Part shown: piece after piece, positions 1-6,512 of the stretch
How positions within the stretch are numbered: the stretch's first letter is position 1
Layout of the letters: every line of letters starts with the position of its first letter
Source of the DNA: Anaerolineales bacterium
GTDB taxonomy: Bacteria; Chloroflexota; Anaerolineae; Anaerolineales; Villigracilaceae
DNA length: 11,692 bases
Direction of reading: 5' to 3'
Assembly (NCBI GenBank): GCA_020847355.1
Contig: JADLCG010000100.1
Coordinates: 1-11,692, forward strand
Translations under genes and position numbers: made by a program
Notes under the pieces: generated by a model
Seen by the model: only the letters and a program-made list of their open reading frames with translations
The model's database searches: none
Told to the model about the DNA's origin: nothing

Positions 1-2
1 CT

Positions 3-164
3 AAATTCTTAGCGCGCCTCCGCGATCTGAAAATTGACGACCATTTAGCCCTCCTGCAAACGAACTTCAGCGCCGGTCACGCGGGCGCCAGCGGACGCTA
101 CGACCTGCTCGAAGAAAGCGCCTTAGACTTTGCGTTTTTGATCGAGCAGTTGAATGGAAACTGA
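3..164 (+). CDS. ptrB: Oligopeptidase B (S9A serine peptidase), C-terminal end only
   Basis: This is the last 53 codons of a gene that begins before the window; the reading frame is open from base 3 to TGA at 162-164. The tail contains RLRDLKIDDHLALLQ and then FSAGHAGASGRYDLLEE. These match the end of the alpha/beta-hydrolase domain of oligopeptidase B (protease II), where the catalytic His lies in a GHGG-like loop, here GHAG. The Ser and Asp of the triad would lie upstream, outside the window. The family cleaves short peptides after basic residues, usually in the cytoplasm. The close relative prolyl oligopeptidase is the main alternative; the short tail after the His fits oligopeptidase B better. 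No T-rich terminator hairpin is evident after the stop. Confidence 0.8.
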   Translation, partial: KFLARLRDLKIDDHLALLQTNFSAGHAGASGRYDLLEESALDFAFLIEQLNGN

Positions 165-221
165 GATGTGACATCCGGCTTTTAAGAGTAACTCTCTTGA
201 AACCTAGCCCAGTCTTGCAAA

Positions 222-230
222 TGGTAGAAT
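222..230 (+). promoter_or_regulatory. Candidate extended -10 promoter for the thiolase gene
   Basis: The sequence TGGTAGAAT has the TGnTAnnAT form of an extended -10 element, 27 bases before the thiolase start codon. No good -35 lies at normal spacing; the nearest TTG hexamers (197-202 and 215-220) do not fit it. A start of transcription near 237 would leave a short leader with the GGAGG ribosome binding site at 245-249. Confidence 0.35.
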
Positions 231-257
231 CTTTTTATAAATTCGGAGGCTATCTAT

Positions 258-1469
258 ATGACTGAAGCTGTAATTGTTGACGCATTGCGTACGCCGATTG
301 GCGCGTTGGGCGGAGCGCTCGCTTCCGTCCGCCCGGATGATTTGGCGGCGCAGGCGATTAAATCCTTGCTGGAAAGAAATCCGTTTGATCCCAAATTGAT
401 CGAGGAAGTTTTTCTAGGTTGCGCGAATCAAGCTGGGGAAGATAATCGCGATGTGGCGCGCATGGCGTTGTTGTTGGCAGGCTTGCCATTAGAAGTAGGC
501 GGCGTGACGGTGAATCGACTGTGCGCTTCGGGCTTGACCGCGATCAGCCTGGCGGCGCGCGCAATCAAAGCTGGAGAAGGCGAAATCTATATCGCTGGCG
601 GCGTTGAAAGTATGAGTCGCGCGCCGTACTCGCTCCCCAAAGCCGAAGCGGGTTTTTCATTTGGTAATTTAACCGCGTATGATACGGCGCTAGGTTGGCG
701 CTATCCAAACCCCAAAATGAAAGCTTTATATGGAATCGATTCGATGGGCGAGACGGCGGAAAACATCGCTCAAGAACGCCCGCACATCACCCGCGAAAAA
801 CAGGATGAGTTTTCAGTTCGTTCGCATCAACTGGCGCTCAAAGCCATTGATTCAGGTAGATTCAAACAGGAGATTGCGCCGGTTGTCATCCCGCAAAAAA
901 GGGGCGATCCTAAAATTGTGGATACGGACGAACGTCCGCGCCGCGATACGAATTTAGAATCTTTAGCAATACTAAAACCGGCGTTCGCCAAAGAGAATGG
1001 AACCGTCACCGCCGGCAATTCGTCTGGATTAAATGATGGAGCCGCGGTGACGCTCGTGATGAGCGAAGCGAAAGCCCAGGCGCTAAACTTAACGCCGTTG
1101 GCGCGCATCGTCACATCTGCTTCGGCGGGCGTGCCGCCGCGCGTGATGGGTTATGGACCGATCCCCGCCGCGCAAAAAGCGCTGGCTCGCGCCGGTTTAC
1201 AAATCAACGATCTAGGTCTGGTTGAACTCAACGAAGCCTTTGCGGTGCAAGCGCTGGCAGTGATGGAAGATTTGAATTTGAATCCTGAGATTGTTAACGT
1301 GAATGGCGGAGCGATCGCCATCGGACATCCGCTGGGTTGTTCTGGCGCGCGGCTGGCGACTACGCTTGTGCATGAAATGCGGAATCGCCGCAACGTGAAA
1401 TATGGGCTGGCGACTTTATGCGTAGGCGTCGGTCAGGGCGAGGCGCTGATTCTTGAAGCCCTTGCCTAA
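258..1469 (+). CDS. Thiolase (acetyl-CoA acetyltransferase / 3-oxoacyl-CoA thiolase)
   Basis: A full-length thiolase of 403 residues, the usual size for the soluble tetrameric family. It condenses two acetyl-CoA or splits a 3-oxoacyl-CoA. The nucleophile is Cys89 in VNRLCASG. The NEAF motif is at 325-328, His357 is in GHPLGCSGAR, and the acid/base Cys388 is in LCVGVGQG, so all catalytic residues are present. The loop region with GWRYPNP and YGIDSMGETAENIA resembles beta-ketoadipyl-CoA thiolases (PcaF/PaaJ), but no neighbouring gene supports an aromatic pathway, so the substrate remains open. The ATG follows GGAGG at 245-249 with 8-base spacing. Downstream lie a small hairpin and two lipoprotein genes with no evident metabolic link. 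Confidence 0.93.
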   Translation: MTEAVIVDALRTPIGALGGALASVRPDDLAAQAIKSLLERNPFDPKLIEEVFLGCANQAGEDNRDVARMALLLAGLPLEVGGVTVNRLCASGLTAISLAARAIKAGEGEIYIAGGVESMSRAPYSLPKAEAGFSFGNLTAYDTALGWRYPNPKMKALYGIDSMGETAENIAQERPHITREKQDEFSVRSHQLALKAIDSGRFKQEIAPVVIPQKRGDPKIVDTDERPRRDTNLESLAILKPAFAKENGTVTAGNSSGLNDGAAVTLVMSEAKAQALNLTPLARIVTSASAGVPPRVMGYGPIPAAQKALARAGLQINDLGLVELNEAFAVQALAVMEDLNLNPEIVNVNGGAIAIGHPLGCSGARLATTLVHEMRNRRNVKYGLATLCVGVGQGEALILEALA

Positions 1470-1472
1470 CTG

Positions 1473-1499
1473 TTAGAACGCTCAAATGGAGCGCTCTAA
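1473..1499 (+). other. Intergenic hairpin between thiolase and lipoprotein genes
   Basis: TTAGA-A-CGCTC and GAGCG-C-TCTAA form ten base pairs interrupted by one mismatch around the loop AAATG. There is no T-run after it on the + strand, so it is a poor intrinsic terminator. It may be a partial attenuator or an mRNA-stabilising stem. Confidence 0.4.
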
Positions 1500-1513
1500 A
1501 ATTGAGGAGAACC

Positions 1514-2725
1514 ATGAAAAAACTTTTACTTTCTTTAATTTCAATTCTCTTGATCACTGCGTGCAACGCGCCAACGACTCAAAATGCGAGCGAGATGAGC
1601 GCCATCCCCACACAGCCCGCAACAGAGAAGGCAACCGCGCTCCCAACGGACGCGCAAACATTTTCCGCCGCCGGCGAAACCGCCTTGCCGATTGAGATTA
1701 ACGCGCCGCTGGTTGAAACTCCGCAAATTATGCGGATTGATATGCTCGATCCAGTCAACGGCTGGGGCGTGACCGATACGCAAATTGTCCGCACCAACGA
1801 TGGCGGAGTCACTTGGTATAACGTCACCCCGCAAGCTATCGTTGAAGCGGGTTACAACGTCAAAGAATATTTTTTGAGTCCGCTTCGAGGCTGGTTATTA
1901 ACTGCCGACCCAGATAACTATTATGCCAGCGGCACGCTCTATCAAACTTCTGACGGCGGAATTACTTGGACTTCTAACTCGGTTCCATTTGGCGACGGCG
2001 TTTTAGCGTTTCTGGATTCAGATAACGGCTGGCTGATGGCTGGGCTGGGCGTAGGCGCGGGCAATATGGCGGTGGCGATCTTCCAAACAACCGATGGCGG
2101 CGTCACTTGGGAACGCACGTTTATTAACGACCCCAATGTAGAAGGCTTCGGCGATTCGCTTCCTTTAAGCGGACTCAAATCTGGAATCGCTCCGCTCAAT
2201 ATGCAAACCGCGTGGATCTATGGCGTGGTTTACGCTTCCGGCTCGGCTTATGTCTTTCGCACCGACGACGCGGGTCAAACTTGGTCAAGCGTTCAATTGC
2301 CGCTTTCAGAGCAAATGCAAAACGCGGATTTGATCGCGAAGGGCATTCAATTCACCTCCGCGACGCAAGGCTTTTTAGTGTTAGAAGCGCTGGGCGCAAA
2401 AAACAGCACGGTAATTTATCAAACCAACGATGGCGGCAAAACTTGGCAATCCACGAACGCCACTTTACCCGAAACGGATTTGTTCAATATTTTATCGGCG
2501 CAGGAAATGATCTTCTATGGCGCCGACCAATTCTACGTTACAAAAGATGCGTCCGCCACGTGGAGCATCATTCCGCCGGATGTTGTCTTTGGCGAATCCT
2601 TATCCGGGTTTGATTTTGTCAATGCGTCTAGCGGCTGGGCGATCACATACGATTCGACGAACAGCCATTACGCGCTGTATCGCACGGAAGACGGAGGCGC
2701 CACATGGTTCGGAATCATCCCGTAA
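1514..2725 (+). CDS. Asp-box (BNR/YCF48-like) seven-bladed beta-propeller lipoprotein
   Basis: A 403-residue protein beginning MKKLLLSLISILLITAC. The lipobox ITAC puts the lipidated Cys at 17, so it is likely anchored on the outer face of the cytoplasmic membrane. A Ser/Thr/Ala/Pro-rich linker follows to about residue 60. Seven Asp-box motifs of the T-x-D-x-G-x-T-W type follow, with Trp at about 101, 152, 199, 257, 311, 350 and 398. The sixth (KDASATW) is degenerate. Each is preceded by a GW/AW-containing strand such as NGWGV or SGWAI, so seven blades are predicted. The fold resembles YCF48/HCF136 and sialidase-type propellers, but no sialidase catalytic residues are evident, so a binding or assembly role is more likely than hydrolysis. 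The ATG at 1514 follows GAGGAGA (1504-1510). An upstream in-frame TTG at 1502 would overlap that site and is rejected. Confidence 0.85.
   Translation: MKKLLLSLISILLITACNAPTTQNASEMSAIPTQPATEKATALPTDAQTFSAAGETALPIEINAPLVETPQIMRIDMLDPVNGWGVTDTQIVRTNDGGVTWYNVTPQAIVEAGYNVKEYFLSPLRGWLLTADPDNYYASGTLYQTSDGGITWTSNSVPFGDGVLAFLDSDNGWLMAGLGVGAGNMAVAIFQTTDGGVTWERTFINDPNVEGFGDSLPLSGLKSGIAPLNMQTAWIYGVVYASGSAYVFRTDDAGQTWSSVQLPLSEQMQNADLIAKGIQFTSATQGFLVLEALGAKNSTVIYQTNDGGKTWQSTNATLPETDLFNILSAQEMIFYGADQFYVTKDASATWSIIPPDVVFGESLSGFDFVNASSGWAITYDSTNSHYALYRTEDGGATWFGIIP
2692..2697 (+). promoter_or_regulatory. Ribosome binding site inside the upstream gene
   Basis: CGGAGG lies 6 bases before the ATG at 2704 and is still within the coding sequence of the upstream propeller lipoprotein, over the Gly-Gly codons of its last Asp-box. 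It fixes the downstream start and suggests translational coupling. Confidence 0.7.
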
Positions 2726-3624
2726 TTTTTTTGCTGATTTTGACTTTGACGACTCTCGCCTGCGGATTGCCGTCCACGGCTCTGCCTACGCTCACGCCTG
2801 TTCCCGCTCAACCGGCGACTCCTACGCTCGCGCCGCAACTAACTCTCGATCAGATCAAGAACGCTCAATATAAATTGAACGCGCGCGACGATCACGCAAT
2901 TGTGCAATTGACCGACGGCGTTTATCAAAACGGCACGGATAATACAACTGCCGATTTTGCGCGCGTGTTCTTAACTGAAAACATTGCCTTTGGCGATTTA
3001 GACGGCGATGGCGTGAATGAAGCGGCGGCCGTATTTTTTGAAAACTTTGGCGGCACCGGCAGTTTTGGCTATGTGGTCGTTTATTCGCTTTCAAATAACC
3101 AACCGATCTTTGTAACCGCTACGCTGATTGACGACCGCCCGATGATTAATCAAATTTCAATTGAAAACGGCGAAATCTTTTTAGACGCAGTTACGCATGG
3201 CGCAGAAGACCCGGCTTGTTGCCCAACCTTGGAAACTACGCGCCGCTATGCGCTGGTGAATAATCAATTACGCATGGTGCACTACACAACCAATACGCCC
3301 GATGGGCGGAAGCGCGAAACGCAAATCACCGCGCCTGTGAATGGAACTGAAGCGAGCGGCGCGATCCAAGTGAGCGGCAATGTGAGCATTGCGCCGTTTG
3401 AAAATAATTTATCCTACTTTATTTATGGCGCAGATGGCGCGCAGTACGCTGAAGGTCCCGTGATGGTTCACGCGCCAGATTTCGGCGCGCCCGGCACGTT
3501 CGACGAGACGATTTCTTTGAAGGATATCCCAAGCGGCACGCTGGTTTATATAGAAATACAAGATATCAGCGCCGCCGATGGCTCTTTGCTAACGCTCGAT
3601 GCCGTGAAAATAACCGTCAAATAA
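2704..3624 (+). CDS. Lipoprotein with C-terminal immunoglobulin-like (Gmad2-type) domain
   Basis: A 306-residue protein with a signal peptide ending TLAC, lipidated Cys at 20, then a Thr/Pro/Ala linker to about residue 45. Residues 50-200 form a mixed globular region with the acidic loop DLDGDGVNE at 99-107, like a calcium-binding or FG-GAP/dockerin-type loop, and a conserved-looking CC pair near 172. Residues 208-306 (from ITAPVNG through VSGNVS, PFENNLSYFIYG and GTFDETI to the end) fit the Gmad2 immunoglobulin-like domain first noted in spore germination proteins and common in other surface lipoproteins. The gene starts 22 bases inside the propeller gene, so the two lipoproteins are probably made together. 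The ligand is unknown. Confidence 0.75.
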   Translation: MVRNHPVIFLLILTLTTLACGLPSTALPTLTPVPAQPATPTLAPQLTLDQIKNAQYKLNARDDHAIVQLTDGVYQNGTDNTTADFARVFLTENIAFGDLDGDGVNEAAAVFFENFGGTGSFGYVVVYSLSNNQPIFVTATLIDDRPMINQISIENGEIFLDAVTHGAEDPACCPTLETTRRYALVNNQLRMVHYTTNTPDGRKRETQITAPVNGTEASGAIQVSGNVSIAPFENNLSYFIYGADGAQYAEGPVMVHAPDFGAPGTFDETISLKDIPSGTLVYIEIQDISAADGSLLTLDAVKITVK

Positions 3625-3642
3625 TTACAAAAGGAGCATCTT

Positions 3643-4053
3643 ATGCCGCACTTAGTTCGTGATTGGATGTCCAGCCCGGTCATCGTAGTCGCCCCAGAGA
3701 TGAGCGTCTCGTATGCCATGACGCTCATGCGCCGCCGCAATATTCACAGCGTGCTGGTGGAGATTCTCCACAACCAAAGCTTAACTTACGGCATTGTCAC
3801 CACCACCGATATTCGCGACAAAATTGTTGGGGCGGGGCGCAATTCGGCTGAAGTTTTAATTCGGGAGATTATGTCTTATCCGGTCACTACGGGCCGCCCC
3901 GAATGGACTTTGATGGAATGTTCCCAGTTAATGCAAAAAATGCACATTCATCATTTGCCGATTGCCGACGAGAGCGAAACTTTGATCGGGCTAATTTCGG
4001 CAACTGATATTTTTATGTCTGTGGAGGAGCAAGGCTGGGAAGAAGAAGGTTGA
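3643..4053 (+). CDS. Two-CBS-domain protein
   Basis: A stand-alone protein of 136 residues made of one CBS pair. The first CBS spans about 8-62 (DWMSSPVIVVAP, then the strand-helix end YGIVTTTDIRDKI). The second spans about 74-128 (IREIMSYPVTT, HHLPIADE, LIGLISATDIF). Such pairs form a Bateman module that usually binds adenine nucleotides, for example AMP, ATP or SAM, and acts as a cytoplasmic sensor or regulates a partner. No catalytic or DNA-binding domain is attached. AAAGGAG (3630-3636) lies 6 bases before the ATG, and only 18 bases separate it from the preceding lipoprotein gene, so co-transcription is likely. The partner is not evident. Confidence 0.88.
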   Translation: MPHLVRDWMSSPVIVVAPEMSVSYAMTLMRRRNIHSVLVEILHNQSLTYGIVTTTDIRDKIVGAGRNSAEVLIREIMSYPVTTGRPEWTLMECSQLMQKMHIHHLPIADESETLIGLISATDIFMSVEEQGWEEEG

Positions 4054-4065
4054 TTGATAAAGAAA

Positions 4066-4095
4066 CGTCCCGCAGAGTTTGAAACCTGCGGGACG
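4066..4095. terminator. Bidirectional hairpin between convergent genes
   Basis: CGTCCCGCAG and CTGCGGGACG pair perfectly over 10 bp around a 10-base loop. It sits 12 bases after the CBS gene stop and 6 bases after the end of sufE on the other strand. Read on the - strand it is followed by TTTCTTTA, moderately T-rich. It has no T-run on the + strand. A shared terminator for the convergent transcripts is the simplest reading. Confidence 0.65.
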
Positions 4096-4101
4096 CCAGC
4101 G

Positions 4102-4533
4102 TTACGCCTGTTGCGCTTTAGCGGCGGCTTGCTTCATGTGCGAAAGCACGCCCGTAAAACCGGTAATCCGTTGTTGCGAAACCGCTTCTTGTAAATTCAT
4201 CGGGTGATAAAAATCAATTGGCACGGAAACGATCTCTTCAAAGGCGCAACCGTTCAATCCGTTGAGCAAAATAGACGCCAAGCCGCGCACGGTGGGAGAT
4301 TGCGGCGGAATATCCAAATAAAATTGAATTCCGCCATGCTCGTCTTTTTCAGCGATGATAAAAACGGGGGTCATGCACTCCGGCACAGACTCCATCTGAT
4401 CGCGTTGCGTTTTGAAGCGCTCCGGCAGGTCTGGCAATGTTTCGGCGTAAGCGATCAGCGTCTCAAGCTTTTCTTCTCGCGACATGCTCGCGATCATATC
4501 TATAATTTCTTGCAGGTTTTGAGGTAAAGGCAT
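4102..4533 (-). CDS. sufE: SufE-family sulfur acceptor protein
   Basis: A 143-residue protein, normal for SufE. SufE accepts persulfide sulfur from the cysteine desulfurase SufS and passes it on for Fe-S cluster assembly in the cytoplasm. The acceptor is Cys53 in VPECMTPVFI, the EC-TP form common outside Proteobacteria. The rest of the fold is recognisable: the N-terminal helix LQEIIDMIASMSREEKLETLIAYA, PERFKTQRDQM, then VRGLASILLNGLNG and the C-terminal region with GFTGVLSHMKQ. I chose the ATG at 4533; an in-frame TTG nine bases upstream adds three residues. Neither has a good ribosome binding site, and a GC-rich hairpin lies just upstream. It follows a thiosulfate sulfurtransferase gene by 49 bases. 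No sufS or sufBCD is in the window. Confidence 0.88.
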   Translation of the reverse strand: MPLPQNLQEIIDMIASMSREEKLETLIAYAETLPDLPERFKTQRDQMESVPECMTPVFIIAEKDEHGGIQFYLDIPPQSPTVRGLASILLNGLNGCAFEEIVSVPIDFYHPMNLQEAVSQQRITGFTGVLSHMKQAAAKAQQA

Positions 4534-4544
4534 ATTGTCCAATT

Positions 4545-4569
4545 AGGGCGGGAGGTTGAAGCCCGCCCT
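4545..4569 (-). promoter_or_regulatory. GC-rich hairpin between sulfurtransferase and sufE
   Basis: AGGGCGGG (4545-4552) and CCCGCCCT (4562-4569) pair perfectly around a 9-base loop. On the - strand it lies between the sulfurtransferase stop and the sufE start, ending 11 bases before the ATG. No T-run follows on that strand, so read-through into sufE is likely, perhaps with attenuation or altered ribosome access. On the + strand a T-rich tract follows (4575-4590), but no + strand gene ends here. Confidence 0.55.
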
Positions 4570-4582
4570 GATAGTTTATTTT

Positions 4583-5422
4583 TTATTTTTCAATTGGAGC
4601 GTCCACCAAGTTGCCCCATTCCGTCCATGAACCGTCATAATTCTTGACGTTAGGATAACCCAGCAGATACTTCAATACAAACCAAGTGACCGAAGAGCGC
4701 TCGCCAATGCGGCAATAGGCAATGACTTCGCCGTCGGCTTTGATATTTTTGCCTTCGTAGAGCGCGCGCAATTCTTCAGGAGACTTGAAAGTCGCATCCG
4801 CTTCGTTGACCGCCTGAGACCACGGAATGCTCACCGCCGTTGGGATGTGTCCGCCGCGCGTTGAACCTTCTTGCGGGTAATTTGCCATGTGGGTCAATTC
4901 GCCGCTGTATTCTTTTGGCGAGCGAACGTCAACCAAGGGTTTCTTTGCATCCAGTTGTTTGAATACGTCGTCGCGGAAGGCGCGAATGGATTTATCCGCC
5001 TCTTTCGCGCGGTAAGCTGTTTTAGCATACGAAGGCGTTTCTTTCACGAATGGGCGTTTTTCCTGTTCCCATTTAGTGCGTCCGCCGTTCATAATTTTTA
5101 CGTTCTGATGCCCGTAGTATTGGAAGAGCCAGAGCGCGTAAGCCGCGAACCAATTGGATTTATCGCCGTAGAAGACGACGGTGGTGTCGTTGGCGATGCC
5201 CAAGGCTGAAACGAGTTCTTCAAATTTTTCTTTGGTTAGAAAATCGCGGCGTAGCGGATGTTGCAGGACGCTGAACCAATCCACATGTACGGCACCTGGG
5301 ATGTGACCGATGGCATACAGCAAAGGATCTTCGTCTGATTCAACGATGCGGACGTTGGCGTCTTGCAAATGAGCCGCAACCCATTCGGTATCAACAAGGT
5401 ATTCAGGATGAGCGTAAGACAT
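4583..5422 (-). CDS. Thiosulfate sulfurtransferase, tandem rhodanese domains
   Basis: A 279-residue protein with two rhodanese domains, about 8-125 and 145-275. It moves sulfane sulfur from thiosulfate or a related donor to a thiophilic acceptor. The active Cys237 is in the loop CRIGERSS, which with the following TWFVL matches the actinobacterial CysA/SseA type. The N-terminal domain has an Asp at the equivalent site (FYGDKSN) and is the usual inactive half. Other landmarks are GHIPGAVHVDW (39-49), VDVRSPKEY (164-172) and GHIPTAVSIPW (191-201). The ATG at 5422 follows AAGGAAA (5431-5437); an in-frame TTG at 5458 has no ribosome binding site. It lies upstream of sufE on the same strand. Its long 5' region holds the candidate structured RNA. 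Confidence 0.9.
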   Translation of the reverse strand: MSYAHPEYLVDTEWVAAHLQDANVRIVESDEDPLLYAIGHIPGAVHVDWFSVLQHPLRRDFLTKEKFEELVSALGIANDTTVVFYGDKSNWFAAYALWLFQYYGHQNVKIMNGGRTKWEQEKRPFVKETPSYAKTAYRAKEADKSIRAFRDDVFKQLDAKKPLVDVRSPKEYSGELTHMANYPQEGSTRGGHIPTAVSIPWSQAVNEADATFKSPEELRALYEGKNIKADGEVIAYCRIGERSSVTWFVLKYLLGYPNVKNYDGSWTEWGNLVDAPIEK

Positions 5423-5480
5423 GGTTAAGTTTTCCTTTTTCGGAGAGCCGGGTTTCAATCAGCTCGAAATTTGTTATTTC

Positions 5481-5662
5481 AAAAATAAAAAAGCAATCAA
5501 CATAAAACAAAAGGACAGCGAACCATCCTGCGCGGACAGATTTGTGCGCGGGAGCCGTTCCACTATCCTAAGTCGTTGACTGCTTGTTTTGGGTGAGCGT
5601 CTTAGGCGTGGTTACGAACCCCGCCATAGACACGAGCAATAGTTGAGAATTTTCATAAGAAT
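5481..5662 (-). ncRNA. Candidate structured RNA or regulated leader upstream of the sulfurtransferase gene
   Basis: About 180 bases without a gene, reading on the - strand from the predicted transcription start near 5662 to a T-run at 5492-5481. Visible helices: (1) a local hairpin at 5625-5605, GGCG and GGTT pairing with AACC and CGCC around CGT, with one G-A mismatch; (2) CCTAAG (5606-5601) with CTTAGG (5572-5567), extended by CCAC with GTGG; (3) AAGCAGTCAAC (5585-5575) with GTTGATTGCTT (5501-5491), 11 bp with one G-U, directly before the T-run. Helices 1 and 2 share bases. Helix 3 starts inside the loop of helix 2, so the two would be a pseudoknot or alternative folds. I do not recognise a known riboswitch motif. 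The length would suit 6S RNA, but the fold is not clearly the 6S rod. It could be a free ncRNA or a terminator-type leader; the gene starts 58 bases after the T-run. Confidence 0.45.
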
Positions 5663-5668
5663 TATCGT

Positions 5669-5696
5669 ATTTTACGGAAATCAAAAAATTTGTCAA
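5669..5696 (-). promoter_or_regulatory. Sigma70-type promoter for the structured RNA / sulfurtransferase
   Basis: On the - strand a perfect -35 TTGACA (5696-5691) is followed after 16 bases by TAAAAT (5674-5669). This is the strongest promoter match in the window. Predicted start is near 5662, which would give the sulfurtransferase a leader of about 240 nt. Confidence 0.7.
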
Positions 5697-5717
5697 GACA
5701 AAAATTTTTATTTGTTA

Positions 5718-5741
5718 ATAACAATGTTATGCAGTACTGCA
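5718..5741. promoter_or_regulatory. Two adjacent palindromes in the divergent promoter region
   Basis: ATAACA-A-TGTTAT (5718-5730) abuts TGCAGTACTGCA (5730-5741), a perfect 12-bp palindrome. They lie about 22 bases upstream of the - strand -35 and before the + strand RNase H gene, where an operator for a dimeric regulator would sit. The binding protein is unknown. Confidence 0.35.
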
Positions 5742-5862
5742 ATATTCAGCTTGCATTTTCGGGCAGAATAAATGTTATGGTGCGAATAAAGCGCGTAAGG
5801 CGAGTTAATAAGCTGAGAAACTTGGCGCGTATTAAATCGGGGATGATGTAAAATTGAGATGT
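5742..5862 (+). other. Gene-less remainder upstream of RNase H
   Basis: No gene seen. TTGCAT (5751-5756) with TTATGG or TATGGT about 18-19 bases later is a weak promoter candidate, and TGTAAAAT (5847-5854) just before the RNase H start is another possible -10. Neither is convincing. Confidence 0.25.
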
Positions 5863-6486
5863 ATGCCGAAACAGAAATATTATGTGGTTTGGAAAGGTCG
5901 TCAGACGGGCGTTTTCACTTCATGGGCGGAATGTGAAAAGCAAGTGAAAGGGTATGTTGGCGCGCAATTTAAGGCGTTTGCCAGCGAGACCGAAGCAGAC
6001 TCTGCGTTTCTTGGAAAATATGAAACTTATGAAGGTAAATCTGCTACGCAGGGAAATTGGAAATTGGCGAGCGTCCAGCCTTTGCTTCCTTCCATCTGCG
6101 TGGATGCCGCTTGTAACGGCTCGCCGGGGAAGGTTGAATTTCGCGGCGTGAATACGGAAACGGGAGCGCAAATTTTTCAGGCAGGTCCCTATATGGACGG
6201 CACGAATAATGTCGGGGAATTTTTAGCGATCGTCCACGCGCTTACTTGGCAATCCAAACATAATTTAGATATGCCCATTTATTCCGATTCGGAGAATGCG
6301 CTTGCATGGGTGCATACCGGCGTGTGCAAAACGCAATTGAAGCATACGTTGAAGAACGCGATTATTTTTGCGTTGATTCGGAGCGCCGAAAATTGGCTGG
6401 CGGAAAATGAATTACCTGAAGATAAAATTTTGAAATGGGATACGAAATTGTGGGGCGAAAATCCCGCCGATTTTGGAAGAAAATAA
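5863..6486 (+). CDS. rnhA: Ribonuclease H with viroplasmin-type N-terminal domain
   Basis: A 207-residue protein. Residues 4-50 (KYYVVWKGRQTGVFTSWAEC and on to the FASETEADSAF region) form the caulimovirus viroplasmin/RNase H1 N-terminal domain that binds RNA-DNA hybrids. Residues 76-207 are the RNase H fold, which cuts RNA in hybrids such as R-loops. The acidic catalytic residues can be placed: Asp81 (CVDAACNGSPG), Glu119 (NVGEFLAI), Asp142 (YSDSENA) and Asp203 in the C-terminal GENPADFGRK. The enzyme therefore looks intact. The ATG at 5863 is preferred over an in-frame TTG three codons upstream; the ribosome binding site is weak. The isochorismatase-like gene follows after 26 bases. The standard cellular type 1 enzyme is the expected role, not a viral relic. 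Confidence 0.92.
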   Translation: MPKQKYYVVWKGRQTGVFTSWAECEKQVKGYVGAQFKAFASETEADSAFLGKYETYEGKSATQGNWKLASVQPLLPSICVDAACNGSPGKVEFRGVNTETGAQIFQAGPYMDGTNNVGEFLAIVHALTWQSKHNLDMPIYSDSENALAWVHTGVCKTQLKHTLKNAIIFALIRSAENWLAENELPEDKILKWDTKLWGENPADFGRK

Positions 6487-6512
6487 AAAATGGCGTAGAC
6501 GATCGGAGAATT

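Noticed and set aside
827..1393. Open frames on the - strand within the thiolase gene
   Set aside because: They mirror the codon bias of the thiolase frame, lack ribosome binding sites and have no recognisable domain.
4583..5458. Longer sulfurtransferase starting at TTG 5458
   Set aside because: The 12 extra residues are not conserved-looking and have no ribosome binding site, while the ATG at 5422 has AAGGAAA upstream.
5481..5662. Firm assignment of the region as 6S RNA
   Set aside because: Length and promoter fit, but I cannot build the long closing stem and central bubble; the strongest long-range helix joins the middle to the 3' end instead.
5481..5662. SAM or other sulfur-related riboswitch
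   Set aside because: The conserved core sequences of the SAM-I, SAM-II and SAM-IV classes are not present on either strand.
6435..6512. N-terminal extension of the isochorismatase-like protein
   Set aside because: It overlaps the end of the RNase H gene and adds a basic stretch unlike the family; the start at 6513 has a good ribosome binding site and the conserved beta-strand follows at once.
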